From: JAIQFL01 sp035295745 | GTDB taxonomy: Bacteria > Acidobacteriota > Terriglobia > Bryobacterales > Bryobacteraceae | Direction of reading: 5' to 3' | NCBI GenBank assembly: GCA_035295745.1 | Contig: DATGIL010000015.1 | Span: forward strand, 62,001-126,000 | Length of the DNA: 64,000 bases | Shown: one piece after another, positions 44,507 to 54,189 of the stretch | Position numbering within the stretch: the stretch's first letter is position 1 | How the letters are laid out: each line of letters begins with the position of its first letter | The notes under the pieces: generated by a model | What the model was told of the DNA's origin: nothing | The model's input: the letters and a program-made list of their open reading frames with translations, nothing else | Databases searched by the model: none | Translations under genes and position numbers: made by a program

Positions 44507-45562
44507 TTATGTCTTCGCCGTCTCCGAACGTGACAGCGTGCGCATCATCTTCTTCGGCGCCTGCTTGCTCACCGGAGCATATTGGAACCAGCTCGCCATG
44601 TATTCGTGGTCCACGCGCTGGCTAGCCTGAATCAGGCGGCGCTTCGCGAGCACCCGCTTCAGATTCTTAGCCAGGAACCAGAACGCACGCAGGGAGCTGT
44701 GCTCCCACAACAGACAACAGAATACGACCGTGGTGTCGCGTGTCGTGATCGAAAACCAGTTGCGCCGATAGAGATTGGGGGAAATGTTCTTGATGCGCAT
44801 CAGGAAGCGATTCTTCACTGAGTGCATATTGATCTCGGGCGGCAGTGCGCGACGATTGCCCGGCAGCACCTTGCGCACGTGATAGCCGCGCGCATACGGT
44901 GCGTACAGACACTTCCATCCCATCAACTGCGCGCGCCAGGCAACGTCCGCGTCTTCCCGGTAAACGAAGAAGTCGGCGTCAAAGAATTCGCCGTCGAGCG
45001 AAATATCGTCGATCATTGCGCGACGATACAGCGCCGCCGCGGCGGTCGCGCCGAAGACATATTCATACTGAAGATAGTGCCCGTTATCCACTTCCTGGCT
45101 GCCGCGGTCAAGATGTCGCAGCATGGGATTGAAGTAGATGCCGGTGGAATCGACGACGGGCTTTTCGGGAATCTCGAAATGCGCGCTCATGGTGAGCAGT
45201 TTGCCGCAGACGGATCCAATACGCGAATCGAACTGCCCGGCATCCACCAGCGCTTGAATGAAATTGGGGAGGAGCAGGACGTCCGGGTTCAACGTCAGCA
45301 CCCAATCTCCGTTCGAGAGCTTGATCGCCTGATTTTGCGCGGCGGCGAACCCGACATTTTCGTCGTTATAGTAGACCTTACATCGATCTTCGAACTGTTC
45401 CAGGATGTCGATCGTGCCGTCCGTAGAGGCATTGTCGACGATGATCACTTCTTTCAGCCGGTATCGCTGTGCCAAGACCGATTCAAGACAGCGCTTGATG
45501 AACCGGCCGCTATTGTAGGTGACAATTGTGACGGAGACGAAGTCGCTGTGCGCCATGTACAA
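44507..45562 (-). CDS. Glycosyltransferase, GT2 family (WbbL-like)
   Basis: 351 residues. GT-A fold: VTIVTYNSGRFIKRCLESVL, IIVDNASTDGT, NVGFAAAQNQAI, LTLNPDVLL (DxD-like Asp), then YREDADVAWRAQ. Resembles rhamnosyltransferases that act early on lipid-linked glycans. Last third has hydrophobic stretches (VVFCCLLWEHSSLRAFWFL). The ATG at 45562 or 45556 could be the start. Confidence 0.9.
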   Translation of the reverse strand: MYMAHSDFVSVTIVTYNSGRFIKRCLESVLAQRYRLKEVIIVDNASTDGTIDILEQFEDRCKVYYNDENVGFAAAQNQAIKLSNGDWVLTLNPDVLLLPNFIQALVDAGQFDSRIGSVCGKLLTMSAHFEIPEKPVVDSTGIYFNPMLRHLDRGSQEVDNGHYLQYEYVFGATAAAALYRRAMIDDISLDGEFFDADFFVYREDADVAWRAQLMGWKCLYAPYARGYHVRKVLPGNRRALPPEINMHSVKNRFLMRIKNISPNLYRRNWFSITTRDTTVVFCCLLWEHSSLRAFWFLAKNLKRVLAKRRLIQASQRVDHEYMASWFQYAPVSKQAPKKMMRTLSRSETAKT

Positions 45563-45619
45563 GAACCTGAGAGTCGAACTTCCTTTGCATTTCGATTACC
45601 CACCCGGGGCCTTACACAA

Positions 45620-46537
45620 CTACTCCGTCCCCCAGCCGAAACATAGACAACGGCTGGCGAGCCGCGCAACTTTACCGTAAACTACCAGGGGCTGCAAGCT
45701 CCGATCCAGAACGGCTTCCCCGAACATCCGCAGGATGGAGCCCGTGACTACGGCCAAACATACCAACCGAAACGACCCCGGTTGAAAATGTCTGGCTGAA
45801 TATCTCAGTAGACTACGATACCAATAAAAACGCCGCATCTCTACTGGAATTCGCACGATCGAATGGCCACCCGTATGTTTTGCAACGGCTTTCGGAACGT
45901 AGTACAGTCGGTACCCTCGATCCCGGATGCGGCGACAGAAATCCACGTCCTCAAACCAGAGCGGGAAGAACCCCTCATCGAATCCATTGAGCTCCTCCCA
46001 GACGGCGCGTCTCACCATCAGAAACGCCCCGGCCGGCTGCTCGACTTCGATCTGCCGCGAATAGTCGAGATCCAGAGCCCGATATCGGCGGTTGATTCTG
46101 TTGCCCGGCCACAAACGATTGAGTAATAAGGCCTCTGCGATCAACGCGGACGGCGTGGGCAAGCGCCGCACCATGAAACCGATTTGCGATTCCGCGTCGT
46201 CGCCGATTAATCGTCCGCACGCTCCTGCAGAGTGCGATAAATCGCACGCTTCCTGCAAATCCGCAAGACCATGCTCGATGGCGGCGTCTGGGTTCAATAT
46301 TAGGATGTACTGTGCGGACAGAGCACGGAAGCCCTGGTTCACCGCCGCGGCAAACCCTCGATTCTCAAGATTTGCGATCAGACGTACATTCCGCCGCTTG
46401 ACCTCGGCGACCGTGCCATCTTTAGAAGCATTGTCGACCACGATCAACTCCGCACCACTTGTAAGGGCAGCGTCCACGCAGGCGCCGATCTCCGCCGCAG
46501 AATTGTACGTGACAATCACAATTCCAATCGCGGCCAT
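45620..46537 (-). CDS. Glycosyltransferase, GT2 family
   Basis: 305 residues. IGIVIVTYNSAAEIG, LIVVDNASKDGT, ENRGFAAAVNQGF, ILILNPDAAI, and WFEDVDFCRRIRDRGYRLYYVP acceptor-site region. A basic, aromatic C-terminus may sit at the membrane. 4 nt downstream of the next GT2 gene, so the two are one unit. Confidence 0.92.
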   Translation of the reverse strand: MAAIGIVIVTYNSAAEIGACVDAALTSGAELIVVDNASKDGTVAEVKRRNVRLIANLENRGFAAAVNQGFRALSAQYILILNPDAAIEHGLADLQEACDLSHSAGACGRLIGDDAESQIGFMVRRLPTPSALIAEALLLNRLWPGNRINRRYRALDLDYSRQIEVEQPAGAFLMVRRAVWEELNGFDEGFFPLWFEDVDFCRRIRDRGYRLYYVPKAVAKHTGGHSIVRIPVEMRRFYWYRSLLRYSARHFQPGSFRLVCLAVVTGSILRMFGEAVLDRSLQPLVVYGKVARLASRCLCFGWGTE

Positions 46538-46541
46538 CGCT

Positions 46542-47531
46542 TCACCGGGCTCCGCCGCCGGTCAACGTGAAGTACCATTTCCAATATCGATCGAAGCCCG
46601 CGGACTTCTGGATGAGCTGAATCGTTTTTTCGTTCTCCTGCAAAAATTGCAGTAGCTTCGGGTCGAAATTTCCGGTACCGCGGCGGGCGGCGCGGAAGGT
46701 GCGCAGTCCCTGCCACTTCCCACGTAGCCATGCCATGCCTGTACCGTGCGCCACAGCTACGGCGCCCCACATCAATTGCGCGACGGCGATTGGCCATGCG
46801 CACCGCAGCAAGAGGCCCCCGGAATAATGTCTGGCTAACAGCAGCACCTGGTTTCGTGCAATGCGGCGCACTGTCTCGGGGTGCCAGCGTCCCAGCGTGG
46901 CGCTGCCCAGATGCCACGCCAATGCATCCGGAACATAGAGCCCGCTCACTTGCCGGGCAGCGCAGCGTAGTCCAAAATCGACGTCCTCCAGATACGATTC
47001 GAACGATTCTTCGAGAAGCCCCACTCGCGTGAACACTTCCGCCCGGAAGAGCACTGCCGTCCACGGTGGAGACGTAATCTTGCGAGCGGTCGCGAATTCC
47101 GCGCCGTCGCTACGACCGTTGCCGACACGCCAAGCTGTCCCTCCACGACAGACTGCGTCGAACGTTCCATCGATGACCGGGGATCTTCGATCGCCGGCAC
47201 CGCTCAAAATCTTTCCCGTACCGAAGGATGCACCTGCCCGGCGGAGAAGCGCAAAATAGTTTGGAGCCAGTTCGACATCACTGTTTAGTACCGCAATCCA
47301 CTCGCCGCGACTCTCGCGAATCCCGCGATTCACCGCCGCCGCGAATCCCGCATTCCGCCCCATCGGAATGACGCGCGCATTGTGCCGGCGCGCCAGTTCC
47401 GGCGCTCCATCCTCCGAGCCGTTATCGACTACCAGCAATTCGCCAACGGGCTCCGTCTGGGCTTCGAGCGATATCAGCAGACGCTCCAGCAACTCCTCAC
47501 CATTCCATATCGGCACGACGGCGGTAATCAT
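46542..47531 (-). CDS. Glycosyltransferase, GT2 family
   Basis: 329 residues. ITAVVPIWNGEELLERLL, LLVVDNGSEDGA, RNAGFAAAVNRGI, IAVLNSDVEL and YLEDVDFGLRCAARQ. C-terminal part hydrophobic (SGGLLLRCAWPIAVAQLMWG). Close relative of its neighbours, probably by duplication. Starts 7 nt after the upstream gene ends. Confidence 0.92.
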   Translation of the reverse strand: MITAVVPIWNGEELLERLLISLEAQTEPVGELLVVDNGSEDGAPELARRHNARVIPMGRNAGFAAAVNRGIRESRGEWIAVLNSDVELAPNYFALLRRAGASFGTGKILSGAGDRRSPVIDGTFDAVCRGGTAWRVGNGRSDGAEFATARKITSPPWTAVLFRAEVFTRVGLLEESFESYLEDVDFGLRCAARQVSGLYVPDALAWHLGSATLGRWHPETVRRIARNQVLLLARHYSGGLLLRCAWPIAVAQLMWGAVAVAHGTGMAWLRGKWQGLRTFRAARRGTGNFDPKLLQFLQENEKTIQLIQKSAGFDRYWKWYFTLTGGGAR

Positions 47532-47538
47532 CGCGCGC

Positions 47539-48213
47539 TCATCGAAAAAAACGCTTCTTTAGCAGGAACGACAGATTCTGAACTCCGTCGCGCCACGGAT
47601 TCAACTTAGTCTCGCCGGAACGTGACGAGTACTGGATGGAGATTTCACTGAAGCGGATTCGAGAACTACGCAGGGCTTCAATTTTGATCTCTTCGGAGAA
47701 AGCCATTCCATCGGATTCCAGCTTCATTTCTTTGAGGATGGCGCGGCGAAAGACCCACATGCCGGATTGTGAATCGCGCACCCAGCGAAAGAAGAGCACC
47801 GACATGGCGAGCGAAAGAATCAAGTTACCGAATTTGTTCTTGAGGCTCATCGCGCGAGGATCGCGCACAGGAAAGCGCGATGCATTCAGAAAGTCGATTT
47901 CCAGGTGACGAAATGCCTCGATCAGGTACGAGAGCGCGTCCACGGGATAGCTGTGATCTCCGTCGAGCGTGACGATCAGATCGCTGGTGGCAGCGGCGAA
48001 CCCCCGTTTGTAGGCCCGCCCGTAGCCGCGCACCTCCTCGCGGATGACCTTGGCGCCCAACGAAGCGGCGACCTCGGGTGTGCGATCTGTGGAATTGTTG
48101 TCGACGACAATCACTTCGTCGACAAAGTCGGGCATCGCATGCAGGACTTTCTCAATGCCCTGCTCCTCATTCAGGCAGGGAATGATGACCGTGATGGACT
48201 GTCCCTTATACAT
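47539..48213 (-). CDS. Glycosyltransferase, GT2, dolichol-phosphate-mannose-synthase-like
   Basis: 224 residues. ITVIIPCLNEEQGIEKVL, EVIVVDNNSTDRTPEVA, AYKRGFAAATSDLIVTLDGDHSYP (DxD), and a QSGMWVFRR segment, typical of the DPM1/YfdH-like group that charges polyprenyl phosphate with a sugar. No C-terminal membrane domain. First gene of a minus-strand run of four transferases. Confidence 0.92.
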   Translation of the reverse strand: MYKGQSITVIIPCLNEEQGIEKVLHAMPDFVDEVIVVDNNSTDRTPEVAASLGAKVIREEVRGYGRAYKRGFAAATSDLIVTLDGDHSYPVDALSYLIEAFRHLEIDFLNASRFPVRDPRAMSLKNKFGNLILSLAMSVLFFRWVRDSQSGMWVFRRAILKEMKLESDGMAFSEEIKIEALRSSRIRFSEISIQYSSRSGETKLNPWRDGVQNLSFLLKKRFFR

Positions 48214-48236
48214 GAGAAGCGGGGGTTGGCGATATC

Positions 48237-48818
48237 ATGGAAGCAATGAAGCGTTTGCTGTTCCTCTTAAGCTGCTCCTGTGTGCTGCTTTGCGGCGCGG
48301 ACCTCGCCGGCGTGCACTCCGTGTATGTTCTGCCGATGGCACACGGACTCGACCAGTTTCTGGCCAACCGCTTGACGAACGAGCATACCTTCCAGGTGGT
48401 CACCGACCCGAAACTGGCAGATGCCGTTTTTACGGACCACATCGGCGAATCGTTCCAGACGCAGATGGATGCCATGTATCCTCCGCCGCCTTCCGAGAAG
48501 CCCGCCAAAGCGGAACCGAAGGACGCGAAAGATGCGAAGGACACGAAAGATGCGAAGAGTAAAAAGGACAAGAATGGCGATGACCCCGGCGTCGTGGGCA
48601 TGATGACGGACACGGCCAACAAACTGGCTAATCCGGCACTCACCGGCGGCTTCGGCCGCGCGAAAGGCACCGTATTCCTGGTAGATGCGAAATCGCACCA
48701 GGTGGTCTGGTCGGCATTCGATCCGCCCAAAGGAACCAGCGAGACCGATCTGGATCGTATCGCTACAAGCATCGTCAACCGCATCAAAAAGGACCTGAAT
48801 CCTAAGACCAAGAATTAA
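48237..48818 (+). CDS. Secreted protein of unknown function with Lys/Asp-rich insert
   Basis: 193 residues (or 190 from the ATG at 48246). Signal-like start MKRLLFLLSCSCVLLCGADL, then a small domain (VHSVYVLPMAHGLDQFLANRL, FQVVTDPKLADAVFTDHIG), a low-complexity PKDAKDAKDTKDAKSKKDK linker, and a second part (GTVFLVDAKSHQVVWSAFDPP, IVNRIKKDL). The layout recalls small lipoproteins predicted to bind other envelope parts, but I do not recognise a family. It is inserted in opposite orientation in the transferase run. Confidence 0.7.
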   Translation: MEAMKRLLFLLSCSCVLLCGADLAGVHSVYVLPMAHGLDQFLANRLTNEHTFQVVTDPKLADAVFTDHIGESFQTQMDAMYPPPPSEKPAKAEPKDAKDAKDTKDAKSKKDKNGDDPGVVGMMTDTANKLANPALTGGFGRAKGTVFLVDAKSHQVVWSAFDPPKGTSETDLDRIATSIVNRIKKDLNPKTKN

Positions 48819-51181
48819 CCGATTTCGCCACAGACCACCCCGAACTGGCGCTTTTTCGCAGCGATTTCGGCGTACGACGCCACAAGCTTCCGCGTGATCG
48901 CGGCCATGTCCCAGTTCTCTTCCACTTCCACGCGCGCTCGCCGCGCCATTTCGGCCGCCGCACTGGGATTCTCAAACAAAGCCGTTACCCGCTCCGCAAA
49001 CCCGGCCGGATCGTCGGAAAGCGCGCAGAATTCGCCGTCCTTGTGCGCCAGCCCTTCCGCTCCAACGACGGTCGAGACCACCGGAATGCCTGCCGCGAAC
49101 GCTTCCAACAGCTTGACACGAACTCCCGAACCGCTGAGGATCGGGCACACGAACACGGCATAACGGCCCAGGGGCTCGCGAACGTCCTCGACGTAGCCCA
49201 ACATCTGAAGAGCGCCCGAAAAATCGCCGTAAGCATGCGCGGGAGGAGGATCCGACCCGGCCACTATGAGCCTGGCACGTGGCTCGCGTTCCAGAATCCG
49301 CGGCAACACCTCGCGGACAAACCAGTCCATCGCCACGCGATTGGGATCGTGCCGGAAGCTGCCGACAAACAGCATCGTCATCGGCTCGCGGCCGCCGCTG
49401 CGGAACTCGTAGCGCGAGGTGGCGATGCCGGCGCGAAGTCCAGGGCGCAGTTTTGGCGCGAGTTTGGGTGCGAAGGAGAGAAGGTGATCGCGATTCGCCG
49501 GCGTGCAGACCTGCACCTGGTCGCAGGCCGGCAGTGTTTGCAGCTCATAGCGCAGCGCGCGCAAATACTCCACGCGGGCCTTCAACTCGGGCATCAAGCC
49601 AATGTGGTGGCCGAGACCTCGTCCGATCGATTGGAAGTAGACGTCGTGCTCGAAGAGCGCCGAGACGATCCGCCGGTAGTCGCCGCGATATTGCGCCATA
49701 GGCGTGTATTCCAGTTGCAGCACGTCGATGCGGCGAGTGTAGAGAGTCCGATGGATCATCCACTCCAGCTCTTCGTTGAAGAATTCGCACACCGCGTGGG
49801 GGCGCAGAGATCCCATTCCGCGCGAATCTTCGCTGGGCCGCACGATCCACTCGACCGACGCGCAGAATTCACGCAACTCTTCGTTGTCCTTCTCCTGCCA
49901 GGGATACTCCAGCAGTTCGATGACGTGGACCTCGGCGAGTTTGGCCAGTTCGCGCAGCGTCTGGTACATGAAAACCCCGCCGCCATGAACGGGCGGGCAG
50001 ATCGGGTAGGGAGAGACGAACAGCACGCGCAGAGGCTCGGGAGTCGGGTCCATCGGAACGAAGCGGTCGCGGAAATAGCCTCCCATCGGCCGGGCGAACG
50101 CTTCTGTGTCGCTGACAGTGGACAGGCTCCGCGCGCGCCATCGCGAACGCACGGCTTGCGGCAACTGGCGAAATGCCTTCCACAGGGCCGCCAGATTCGG
50201 GCGCAGCGGGACGTCTCCGAAGATCACGCTGACAATCGCGCCGGCGTAGCTGAAAAAGAGATGCGACGCAAGCCGCGGCCACTCGTGGATGTTCTTCCAG
50301 CACCATAACACGAAGTTCTTCTTCAATACCGCCTGAATCTGCTCTTCCCGAAAGCGCTTGCCGATGGTGCCGCGGTGCTCGTGATACACCCAGCTCTTCG
50401 GCTGGTAGAGCACCTTCCAGCCGCGCTTCCAGGCCATGTAGCCTAAATCGGTGTCCTCCAGGTAGAAGGGCTCGAGCAGCCGGTCGAATCCGCCCAGTTC
50501 GAGAAACTTGCGCCGGTCGAAAGCGCACGACCCTCCGCCTCCGTAGAAGCAGGGATAGAGATCGGTGACCTGGTCGTCGATTCGGTGGCGCACGCGCAGG
50601 CCGCCGTCCTGCCACCATGCCTGGGTCAGGCCCGTCTCTTCGCGCAATCTGTTGGGATCGCTAAAGAAGATCTGGCAGGAAACAGCGAAGACGTCGCGGT
50701 CGCGAAAGCCTTCCAGGAGTGGCGCCAGGAAGTCGCGCTCCACGCGCATGTCACTGTTCAGTAGCACCACAATATCGTTTTTGGCGGCGCGAAAACCCGC
50801 GTTGGAGCCGCCTCCGAATCCCAGATTGGTGGGCAGTGCCAGCACGCGCACCGACGGAAATTCCTGGGCGACGTACTCGGCGCTGCCGTCAGCGGATCCG
50901 TTATCGACGACGATGATCTCGTTATCGGGGTGCCCTCGCATGGCTTCGACGACAGATGGCAGGTACTTCTCGAGCAGATCGCGGCCGTTCCAGTTGGGAA
51001 TGACTACAGACGCGGGGCAGTTCTCCGGCTCGCGGCTGGTCAGGTCGTCGACCTGCCGCACGCGTCCCAGCATCTTCCACAACAGGTCTGTCACTGCCAG
51101 AGCCAGAGTGCTGATGAATATCAGCAGGGGCGAGATCAAGAGCAGCGGCAGCGAGCGGAGGAATCGCTTCAGGAAGGCCAT
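48815..51181 (-). CDS. Membrane-anchored two-domain glycosyltransferase (GT2 + GT4)
   Basis: 788 residues. N-terminal membrane helix (about 10-35), GT2 domain (about 55-310) with SVVIPNWNGRDLLEKYL, IIVVDNGSADGS, NLGFGGGSNAGF, VLLNSDMRV and YLEDTDLGYMAWKRGW; GT4 domain (about 385-780) with VLFVSPYPICPPVHGGGVFMYQTL, TMLFVGSFRHDPNRVAMDW, VSTVVGAEGLAHKDGEF. Two transferases in one chain suggest successive additions to the same chain. Start overlaps the methyltransferase stop by 13 nt. Confidence 0.92.
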   Translation of the reverse strand: MAFLKRFLRSLPLLLISPLLIFISTLALAVTDLLWKMLGRVRQVDDLTSREPENCPASVVIPNWNGRDLLEKYLPSVVEAMRGHPDNEIIVVDNGSADGSAEYVAQEFPSVRVLALPTNLGFGGGSNAGFRAAKNDIVVLLNSDMRVERDFLAPLLEGFRDRDVFAVSCQIFFSDPNRLREETGLTQAWWQDGGLRVRHRIDDQVTDLYPCFYGGGGSCAFDRRKFLELGGFDRLLEPFYLEDTDLGYMAWKRGWKVLYQPKSWVYHEHRGTIGKRFREEQIQAVLKKNFVLWCWKNIHEWPRLASHLFFSYAGAIVSVIFGDVPLRPNLAALWKAFRQLPQAVRSRWRARSLSTVSDTEAFARPMGGYFRDRFVPMDPTPEPLRVLFVSPYPICPPVHGGGVFMYQTLRELAKLAEVHVIELLEYPWQEKDNEELREFCASVEWIVRPSEDSRGMGSLRPHAVCEFFNEELEWMIHRTLYTRRIDVLQLEYTPMAQYRGDYRRIVSALFEHDVYFQSIGRGLGHHIGLMPELKARVEYLRALRYELQTLPACDQVQVCTPANRDHLLSFAPKLAPKLRPGLRAGIATSRYEFRSGGREPMTMLFVGSFRHDPNRVAMDWFVREVLPRILEREPRARLIVAGSDPPPAHAYGDFSGALQMLGYVEDVREPLGRYAVFVCPILSGSGVRVKLLEAFAAGIPVVSTVVGAEGLAHKDGEFCALSDDPAGFAERVTALFENPSAAAEMARRARVEVEENWDMAAITRKLVASYAEIAAKKRQFGVVCGEIG

Positions 51182-52416
51182 GCCGGCCCCAACCCCACCT
51201 TACGCCCCAAACGCATCCAGCGCGAGGCGCGCATCAGTTCCAACTGCTGTTTCAGACCGCTCGCCTCGTCCTGCAGCCGAAGCGCCCAGGCGGTGCGATC
51301 TTCGAGTTCCTTCTCCGTCCGGTTCAAGGCTTCCACCGCGGCGACCAGATGAGCAGTCTGCTTCTGCACATCCGCCGTGAGAGCCGCCTCCACGTCGCGA
51401 GCCCATTGCGTCTTGGCGCGGACATCGTCTTCCAGCTCGCGAATTTTCGCGTCGTATTCGCCGGCCATCTTCTGCGCGGCAGCCTGCTCGCGCGCCATTT
51501 CCTCCTGCAGTTCGATAATGCGCTGACCCCGTTCTTCAATCTCGCGCTCGAGCGACTGCGCCCACCGGTTGCTCTTTTCGAGCGCTTCCTTTTGTTCGCG
51601 AAAACGCTCCAGCAGTGTCTGATGCTCGTCCAGAGCCTTGCGCAGCCATTCGTCCTTGGTGGCGAGTTCGCCCTTCAGCAGTGCGATGTGGCGCTCGCGC
51701 TCGCGCAAGACGTTCGCCGCACGCGGCACGTAGACGAAGGTCGGATTGCCAAGCTGCGGCCGGTGCGCGCACACCGCCAGAAAAAAATGCGAATCGTCCG
51801 GCGCGGGCTCGCCCGAATCTACCCTCACCTCGACCGTATTTCCCTGCTCCTCGGGCTGAAAAGTGACGCCCTCCACATGATTTTCGAGGTACATCGAGAC
51901 GTACGGAAAAATCGCCTTCAGCTCCTCTTGAAACTCGGCGAATGCGAACTCGTGCACGTGGAAAGGATTGGTACCCTGCTGCCCTCGTGACTCGGTGTAG
52001 TACAGCTTGTTGGGCGTCGACACGATGAACTGCCCGCTGGCAGACAGCACGCGGCGCACCTCCAGCAGGAATTCTCGCCACTCTGCCAGATGCTCGATCA
52101 CTTCGAAGCCCACCACGAGGTCGAAGCTGCCATCGGGATGCGGCAAGTTTGTACACGATGCCTGCTCGAACCGCAAATTCGCCAGCGGATAATTCGCATG
52201 CGCGAATTCGAGTGCTTCCGGGGCGCAATCCAGGCCGATGACGGAATCGGCGGCGCGCGCCAAGTCGGCCGAGCCGTACCCCGCGCCGCAGCCGGCATCC
52301 AGGACGCGCTTGCCGCGCGCCAGCCGCGCCGCGAAGGTGTAGCGAGCCATGTGCTCGTTGAGCAGGTCGACATCCACTGCGCCGGGAATGACCCGCTCCC
52401 CCGTGAACTCAGCCAA
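51169..52416 (-). CDS. SAM methyltransferase with long C-terminal coiled coil (possible chain terminator)
   Basis: 415 residues. Class I methyltransferase (about 1-230): VLDAGCGAGYGSADLA SAM loop, VIGLDCAPEALE, LPHPDGSFDLVVGFEVIEHL, VLSASGQFIVSTPN. From about 235 to 395 a heptad-rich coiled coil (LLKGELATKDEWLRKALDEHQ, AQSLEREIEERGQRIIELQEEM), ending in a basic SRWMRLGRKVGLG tail. In the WbdD system a methyltransferase/kinase with coiled coil caps O-antigen and measures its length, and Wzt recognises the cap. Here the gene overlaps wzt by 8 nt; no kinase domain is present. Analogy is inference. Confidence 0.85.
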   Translation of the reverse strand: MAEFTGERVIPGAVDVDLLNEHMARYTFAARLARGKRVLDAGCGAGYGSADLARAADSVIGLDCAPEALEFAHANYPLANLRFEQASCTNLPHPDGSFDLVVGFEVIEHLAEWREFLLEVRRVLSASGQFIVSTPNKLYYTESRGQQGTNPFHVHEFAFAEFQEELKAIFPYVSMYLENHVEGVTFQPEEQGNTVEVRVDSGEPAPDDSHFFLAVCAHRPQLGNPTFVYVPRAANVLRERERHIALLKGELATKDEWLRKALDEHQTLLERFREQKEALEKSNRWAQSLEREIEERGQRIIELQEEMAREQAAAQKMAGEYDAKIRELEDDVRAKTQWARDVEAALTADVQKQTAHLVAAVEALNRTEKELEDRTAWALRLQDEASGLKQQLELMRASRWMRLGRKVGLGPAWPS

Positions 52417-53749
52417 TGCGCTTCTCCAGAAGGGGCGGCTCTCCAGCGTCGGGCGGGGCGTCTTCGCCCATCATCCGCGAATTCAATTCCACGCGGCATG
52501 GCAGGTGGATGTAGCCGTAAATCTCCTCATCGGCGCGCGCCATCTGCAACGCCACCGCATTATCGATCCAGTCGCACATCTGATAGCCCGCCAGCGTACC
52601 ATCCGCAATCGCCGGTGAAAACGAAAACGACGCCGGGTAAAGCTCGGGCAGCTCCACGTGAAAATCCACCGTGTAGATGTCGCCGCTCTGCATCGCGGGC
52701 AATTCTCGCCCTTCGCGCGCCGTGTTCGTGCCCGAGAAGTCCATGCCGAGCTGATTGCGCAGCATGAATCCGACCATCGGCTGCGCCACATCTTCCTTGG
52801 CGCGCACACTGACGCGCACCACGATATTCGTGGAGGGCTGCAGCAGGTGCACGGGCCGTCCGCGCTCATCGTAAACCGCGATGCCGATAACCTCGGCGCG
52901 TCCGTCGCCGAAGCGGCGATCGATATTCGGAATCGTGTCTATGACCTCGGGGGCGCGCACCGGTCCCGACCCTCTCCGCGGCTGAGGCGGTCCGGCTTTG
53001 AGGCGCAGATAGGTGGAATCTTTCTGCGTCATGGCTGCCAGGTAACGTGCGATAACGCGCTCGGGTTCGCCTACCTCTACCATCCGTCCATGATCGAGCC
53101 ACAGCACGCGGTCCCCAATCGCCTTCACGTCGCTAATGGCGTGCGAGACGAACAGGATGGTAACCCCGCGCGCCCGCAGTTCGTGCACTTTGCGCATGCA
53201 GCGCTGGCGGAAATAAATGTCGCCCACGGCGAGCGCTTCGTCGACGAGCAGAATGTCCGGGTCCACATTGATCGCCACGGCAAATGCCAGGCGGACCACC
53301 ATGCCGCTCGAATAGGTCTTCACCGGCTGGTTGATAAAGGCGCCAATCTCGGCGAACTCTTCAATGTCTTTGTATCGCTCATCGATCTGCCGCGTGCTGA
53401 AGCCTAGAATCGATCCATTTAGGTAGACGTTGTCGCGGCCGGTGAATTCGGGATTGAAGCCCGCTCCCAACTCGAGCAGAGCGGAAACACGTCCACCCAC
53501 GGAAACCGTTCCGCTGCTCGGATGCAGAATGCCGGCCACGATTTGCAGGAGTGTGCTTTTGCCGGATCCGTTCTCACCCACTACGCAAAAGGTCTCGCCC
53601 CGCTTCACCTCGAAGCTCACGTCGTGAAGCGCCCAGAAGTCTTTGTGGCGCTTGAGGTGGTTTAGAGACAACAGTTCCTTGAGCCGGTCGCCCGGCGAAT
53701 CGTAGATCGCGTAACTCTTGGATACACCTTGGAACTCTACAGCGTTCAC
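52409..53749 (-). CDS. wzt: Polysaccharide ABC exporter ATPase with C-terminal domain (Wzt)
   Basis: 446 residues. ABC ATPase (about 1-245): FCVVGENGSGKSTLLQIV Walker A, ILLVDEALAVGD Walker B, FVSHAISDVKAI H-loop; the signature motif reads YSSGMVVRLAFAVAI (LSGGQ variant normal for this family). Residues about 270-435 are the Wzt C-terminal beta-sandwich (GIAVYDERGRPVHLLQ, NIVVRVSVRAKED, GDIYTVDFHVELPELYPASFSFSPAIADG) that binds the chain end before export. First gene of the operon wzt-methyltransferase-GT2/GT4. Confidence 0.95.
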   Translation of the reverse strand: MNAVEFQGVSKSYAIYDSPGDRLKELLSLNHLKRHKDFWALHDVSFEVKRGETFCVVGENGSGKSTLLQIVAGILHPSSGTVSVGGRVSALLELGAGFNPEFTGRDNVYLNGSILGFSTRQIDERYKDIEEFAEIGAFINQPVKTYSSGMVVRLAFAVAINVDPDILLVDEALAVGDIYFRQRCMRKVHELRARGVTILFVSHAISDVKAIGDRVLWLDHGRMVEVGEPERVIARYLAAMTQKDSTYLRLKAGPPQPRRGSGPVRAPEVIDTIPNIDRRFGDGRAEVIGIAVYDERGRPVHLLQPSTNIVVRVSVRAKEDVAQPMVGFMLRNQLGMDFSGTNTAREGRELPAMQSGDIYTVDFHVELPELYPASFSFSPAIADGTLAGYQMCDWIDNAVALQMARADEEIYGYIHLPCRVELNSRMMGEDAPPDAGEPPLLEKRIG

Positions 53750-54189
53750 GATTGGAGAAGATAAGGACCAGTGTAACGAAACTTGTACGGACGATGGGGC
53801 GTGAGGAAGGGACCAAAAATGGAAAGGGTGGCCGCCAGCTCCTCCTGTGATTACTAAAGCGCAAGCTGAAAGGACGGCGGCATTGAACCGCGACGCCAGT
53901 TGAGTTTCCCTTGAGGAATTACTCTTCGGCGCGTCAAGACTTGCGACCGGTCAGTGAGAAAGCCGGAAGCCACCCCTATAGTGGACTGGTTCTATTGAGA
54001 TCCTCCTTTTCACGTACTCCCTTGGAGGGGTCACTTGCAAAAGCACCCTTTCGGAGAAAGAGGCCCGGAGATCAATAACTGCTGTCTCCACTCACAATAT
54101 GCTCCTCTGCTCGCGAGTTGTCAAGTGCCAGGCGAACAAATGCAAATGGCAAAAAAGTCCTGTCGTTTTTCCCGGCGTTTGCTGCTTTT
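53750..54189. other. Gene-free spacer upstream of wzt
   Basis: 440 bp between the wzt start and the mqnA stop. No convincing gene or RNA family seen. It should hold the wzt operon promoter; an imperfect CCTCC/GGAGG hairpin near 54005-54035 is the only structure noticed. Confidence 0.5.
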
